Assembly (NCBI GenBank): GCA_030526425.1
Contig: JAUNCT010000004.1
Coordinates: 1 to 42,960 of the forward strand
Length of the DNA: 42,960 bases
Direction: 5' to 3'
DNA from: Clostridia bacterium
GTDB lineage: Bacteria; Bacillota; Clostridia; Christensenellales; CAG-138
The position numbers and the translations under genes were made by a program. The notes under the pieces were generated by a model, which was given only the letters and a program-made list of their open reading frames with translations, searched no databases and was not told the DNA's origin. This document shows, one piece after another, positions 40,919 through 42,960 of the stretch (positions are counted from its first letter, which is position 1; each line of letters begins with the position of its first letter).

Positions 40919-42960
40919 ATGGAACAACCCGCAACCCCCGCCAAACCGGCAAAGAAAAAGAAGAAGGGCTCCCGCTTCGGTAAAGCGGTCCTCATTTTGC
41001 TGATCCTGCTCCTGCTGGGCGCAGGCGGCTTTTTGCTGTTCGGCGACTTCAGTACCGATTCCGCTTCCGCCGGCGTGACGCGTGCGCGTACCGTAGCCGT
41101 GACGGAAGGCGAGATCCGCACGACGCTTTCCGGCAGCGGCACACTTGCCGCGACCGAAGCGCTGACGGCGACCGCTCCCGCGGATTGCACCGTGGAAAAG
41201 ATTTATTTTGCCCCCGGTGAAAGCGTGCCCGCAAACACCGTGGTGATGACGCTGAAAAGCGACGCGGTCGACGCCGAGCTCGCCACGCTGTACACCGAAT
41301 TGCAGAGTGCGCAGAACAAGCTGACGGGCACGACCAGGACCCGCACGAACCGCAACATCACCGCACCGCGCAAGGGCATCGTCAAAGACATCCGCGTGAC
41401 CCCCGGTTCCGCCTGTGAGGATACCGGCTACCTTTGCGTGATCTCCACCGACGGGATGATGCGCGTCGTTCTCGACCGCAAGGACGGGATCCGTTTGTAT
41501 GAAAGCGTTTCCGTATCCGTGGGCGGTACCGCGGTCGAAGGCACAGTCTCCCGCACGACGGAGGACAAGGTCTTCATCACCATCCCCGACGACGGTTACG
41601 CGATCGGCACGCCGGTCACGGTTTCCTCGTTCGCCGGCAAGGTTTACGGAACGGGTACGCTGGACACGAACGAATCCGTACTCGTGCTGCAGAAATACGG
41701 TCAGATCGACGAAGTCCGCGTTGCGGAGAACCAGCTCGTCAACAAGGGCGCCGTTCTGTTCACCCTGACCGCAGACACTCCGAACGACACCTACCACACG
41801 CGCTTGGAATCCGTCCGCGAGATCGAGGACGACATCGCCGCGTTGGAAGAGATGCTGGTCGTCCGTTGGGATAAGGACGCCGTTCTGACCACGCTGTCCG
41901 TTGCCGAAGGCGCGAGCGCCGTTCAGGGCGACACCCTCTGCTACCTGACGAAGGCGGACGGCTACACCCTCTCCGTTGCGATCGACGAAAGCGACATCGG
42001 CTCCGTCAAGATCGGTCAGAGCGCCGACATCACGATGGACGCCCTCGAGGGCTCCTTCGAAGGCACCGTTTCGAACCTGAGCTATGCGGGCAGCGGCAAT
42101 TATGTCACGAGCTTCACCGCGACCGTGACCACCGCCGCGATCGAAAACGCCTACCCCGGCATGAGCGCGACCGCAAGCATCGTGACGAGCACCTCCGGCA
42201 AGACCCTTGTCGTGCCCGTTGCCGCCGTTCAGTATGAAGCCGGAAAAGCCTACCTGCTGCTGAATAACGGCAGCTCCGCCGCGTCCGGCGAACGCCCCTC
42301 CGGCAGCGGCAGACCGCTTGGCAACACCACGGCTTCCGACGGTACCGCAAACGCGATGCCCGAGCTTTCGGAAGGCTTCCCCACCCCCGGCGAAATGCCG
42401 GAAGGCGCGCCCTCGTTCGGTGAAATGCCCCAGGGCATGCCCTCCTTCGGCGAAGCGCCTCAGGCTCTCCCCACTGCCGGCACCGCCGATGCGACATCCG
42501 GCAAAAACGACAGTAACGCAAGCGACACCGGCAAGTCCGCATCCAAGGACGCAACGGCTTCCGCCGATGCAAGTTCCGAAGGCACCGGCACGAGACGGAA
42601 CCGCACTTCTACCGCAAGCACGAGCGCCGCAGGAGCGGAAGAGACCGGCATCCTCGCCACGCTGAAACAGCTTTGGAACACCGTTGTCGCGAAGGTCACC
42701 GGAAAGAGCACCGACACCGCCAACGTGAGCACCTTCAACGCCGCCGATTACGAACGAATTTACGTGACGACCGGTATGAGCGACGGCAGTTACATCTCCG
42801 TCAGCGGTGAAGGGCTGAGCGCCGGTACCCGCATCATCTACCCCGTGCTCGAAACGACGCAGCGCTACACGCAGAAGCAGTCGGCTTCGACCACCGCCAA
42901 CGGTTTCGGCAACTTCAGCGGTATGCCCGGCATGAGCGGCATGCCCGGCGGCAACTTCGG
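40919..42960 (+). CDS. HlyD/MacA-like efflux adaptor protein (partial)
   Basis: A protein open for 680 codons to the window end, with no stop. The N terminus is basic (KKKKKGSR), then one membrane helix (about 24-42). Two tandem adaptor-like halves follow. The first (about 55-170) has GEIRTTLSGSGTLAATEALT, IYFAPGESV and ITAPRKGIVKDIRVTPGS. The second (about 240-445) has GQIDEVRVAENQLVNKG, IDESDIGSVKIGQSADIT and VVPVAAVQYEAGKAYLL. A low-complexity insert follows (about 455-580: Gly/Met/Pro/Phe-rich GEMPEGAPSFGEMPQG, then Ser/Ala/Thr-rich). A further short beta segment (YVTTGMSDGSYISVSGEGL) comes next, and the C terminus turns GMPG-rich again. Helical hairpins are very short, as in Gram-positive YknX-type adaptors that pair with MacB-like ABC transporters. 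ATG with AAGGAG upstream. The permease genes would be expected just outside the window. Confidence 0.85.
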   Translation, partial: MEQPATPAKPAKKKKKGSRFGKAVLILLILLLLGAGGFLLFGDFSTDSASAGVTRARTVAVTEGEIRTTLSGSGTLAATEALTATAPADCTVEKIYFAPGESVPANTVVMTLKSDAVDAELATLYTELQSAQNKLTGTTRTRTNRNITAPRKGIVKDIRVTPGSACEDTGYLCVISTDGMMRVVLDRKDGIRLYESVSVSVGGTAVEGTVSRTTEDKVFITIPDDGYAIGTPVTVSSFAGKVYGTGTLDTNESVLVLQKYGQIDEVRVAENQLVNKGAVLFTLTADTPNDTYHTRLESVREIEDDIAALEEMLVVRWDKDAVLTTLSVAEGASAVQGDTLCYLTKADGYTLSVAIDESDIGSVKIGQSADITMDALEGSFEGTVSNLSYAGSGNYVTSFTATVTTAAIENAYPGMSATASIVTSTSGKTLVVPVAAVQYEAGKAYLLLNNGSSAASGERPSGSGRPLGNTTASDGTANAMPELSEGFPTPGEMPEGAPSFGEMPQGMPSFGEAPQALPTAGTADATSGKNDSNASDTGKSASKDATASADASSEGTGTRRNRTSTASTSAAGAEETGILATLKQLWNTVVAKVTGKSTDTANVSTFNAADYERIYVTTGMSDGSYISVSGEGLSAGTRIIYPVLETTQRYTQKQSASTTANGFGNFSGMPGMSGMPGGNF

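Overview
The window is a GC-rich chromosomal segment from a member of the Bacillota (Firmicutes), most likely an uncultured, gut-type Clostridia lineage. This rests on gene order (lon-ysxC, secA-prfB, rnc-smc-ftsY, ylxM-ffh-rpsP-khpA-rimM-trmD, yceD-rpmF-plsX), a lysine riboswitch, sigma-A type promoters, strong AGGAGG-type ribosome binding sites, a DUF5685/J-domain pair and a hexameric NADP-type glutamate dehydrogenase. I cannot name a genus from sequence alone. GTG and TTG start codons are unusually frequent, and several annotated starts were moved to fit the ribosome binding sites.

Layout. 1-2340: an NhaC-family transporter under a lysine riboswitch (so probably a LysW-type lysine transporter), then two serine tRNA genes. 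2366-5712: two membrane-anchored zinc-ribbon proteins, the second carrying a Thr/Pro minisatellite, translationally coupled to a fumarylacetoacetate-hydrolase family enzyme. 5723-12851: metabolic and repair genes: a PPi-type phosphofructokinase, a homocysteine S-methyltransferase, a secreted beta-helix protein, a YczE-like membrane protein, rarA and gdhA. 12862-30210: a block of about 17 kb read entirely from the minus strand, holding core cell machinery: prfB, secA, a HAD phosphatase, trmD, rimM, khpA, rpsP, ffh, ylxM, ftsY, smc, rnc, acpP, plsX, rpmF, yceD, and the J-domain/DUF5685 pair. 30337-33956: DegV, a four-helix membrane protein, a CDP-alcohol phosphatidyltransferase, a zinc-ribbon membrane protein and a MarR regulator. 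34080-37618: lon, ysxC (engB) and a small membrane protein. 37682-42960: cell-surface genes: a lipoprotein, a GtrA-like flippase, an InlB-type repeat surface protein of mixed base composition, and a HlyD/MacA-like efflux adaptor that runs off the window end.

The core block joins protein targeting (SRP: Ffh, FtsY, YlxM; SecA), translation (RF2, S16, L32, TrmD, RimM), fatty-acid and phospholipid synthesis (AcpP, PlsX) and chromosome maintenance (SMC, RarA). The flanks hold envelope and surface functions that are much less characterised.

The most unusual signals are: an exact 23-nt copy of the tRNA-Ser(GCU) anticodon region placed after trmD, where rplS usually lies; a 13-bp inverted repeat at the start of the SRP operon; the zinc-ribbon/FAH module; the Cys-tailed J protein with DUF5685; and the AT-rich front half of the InlB-like surface protein. 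I found no CRISPR array, insertion sequence, integrase or defence system.
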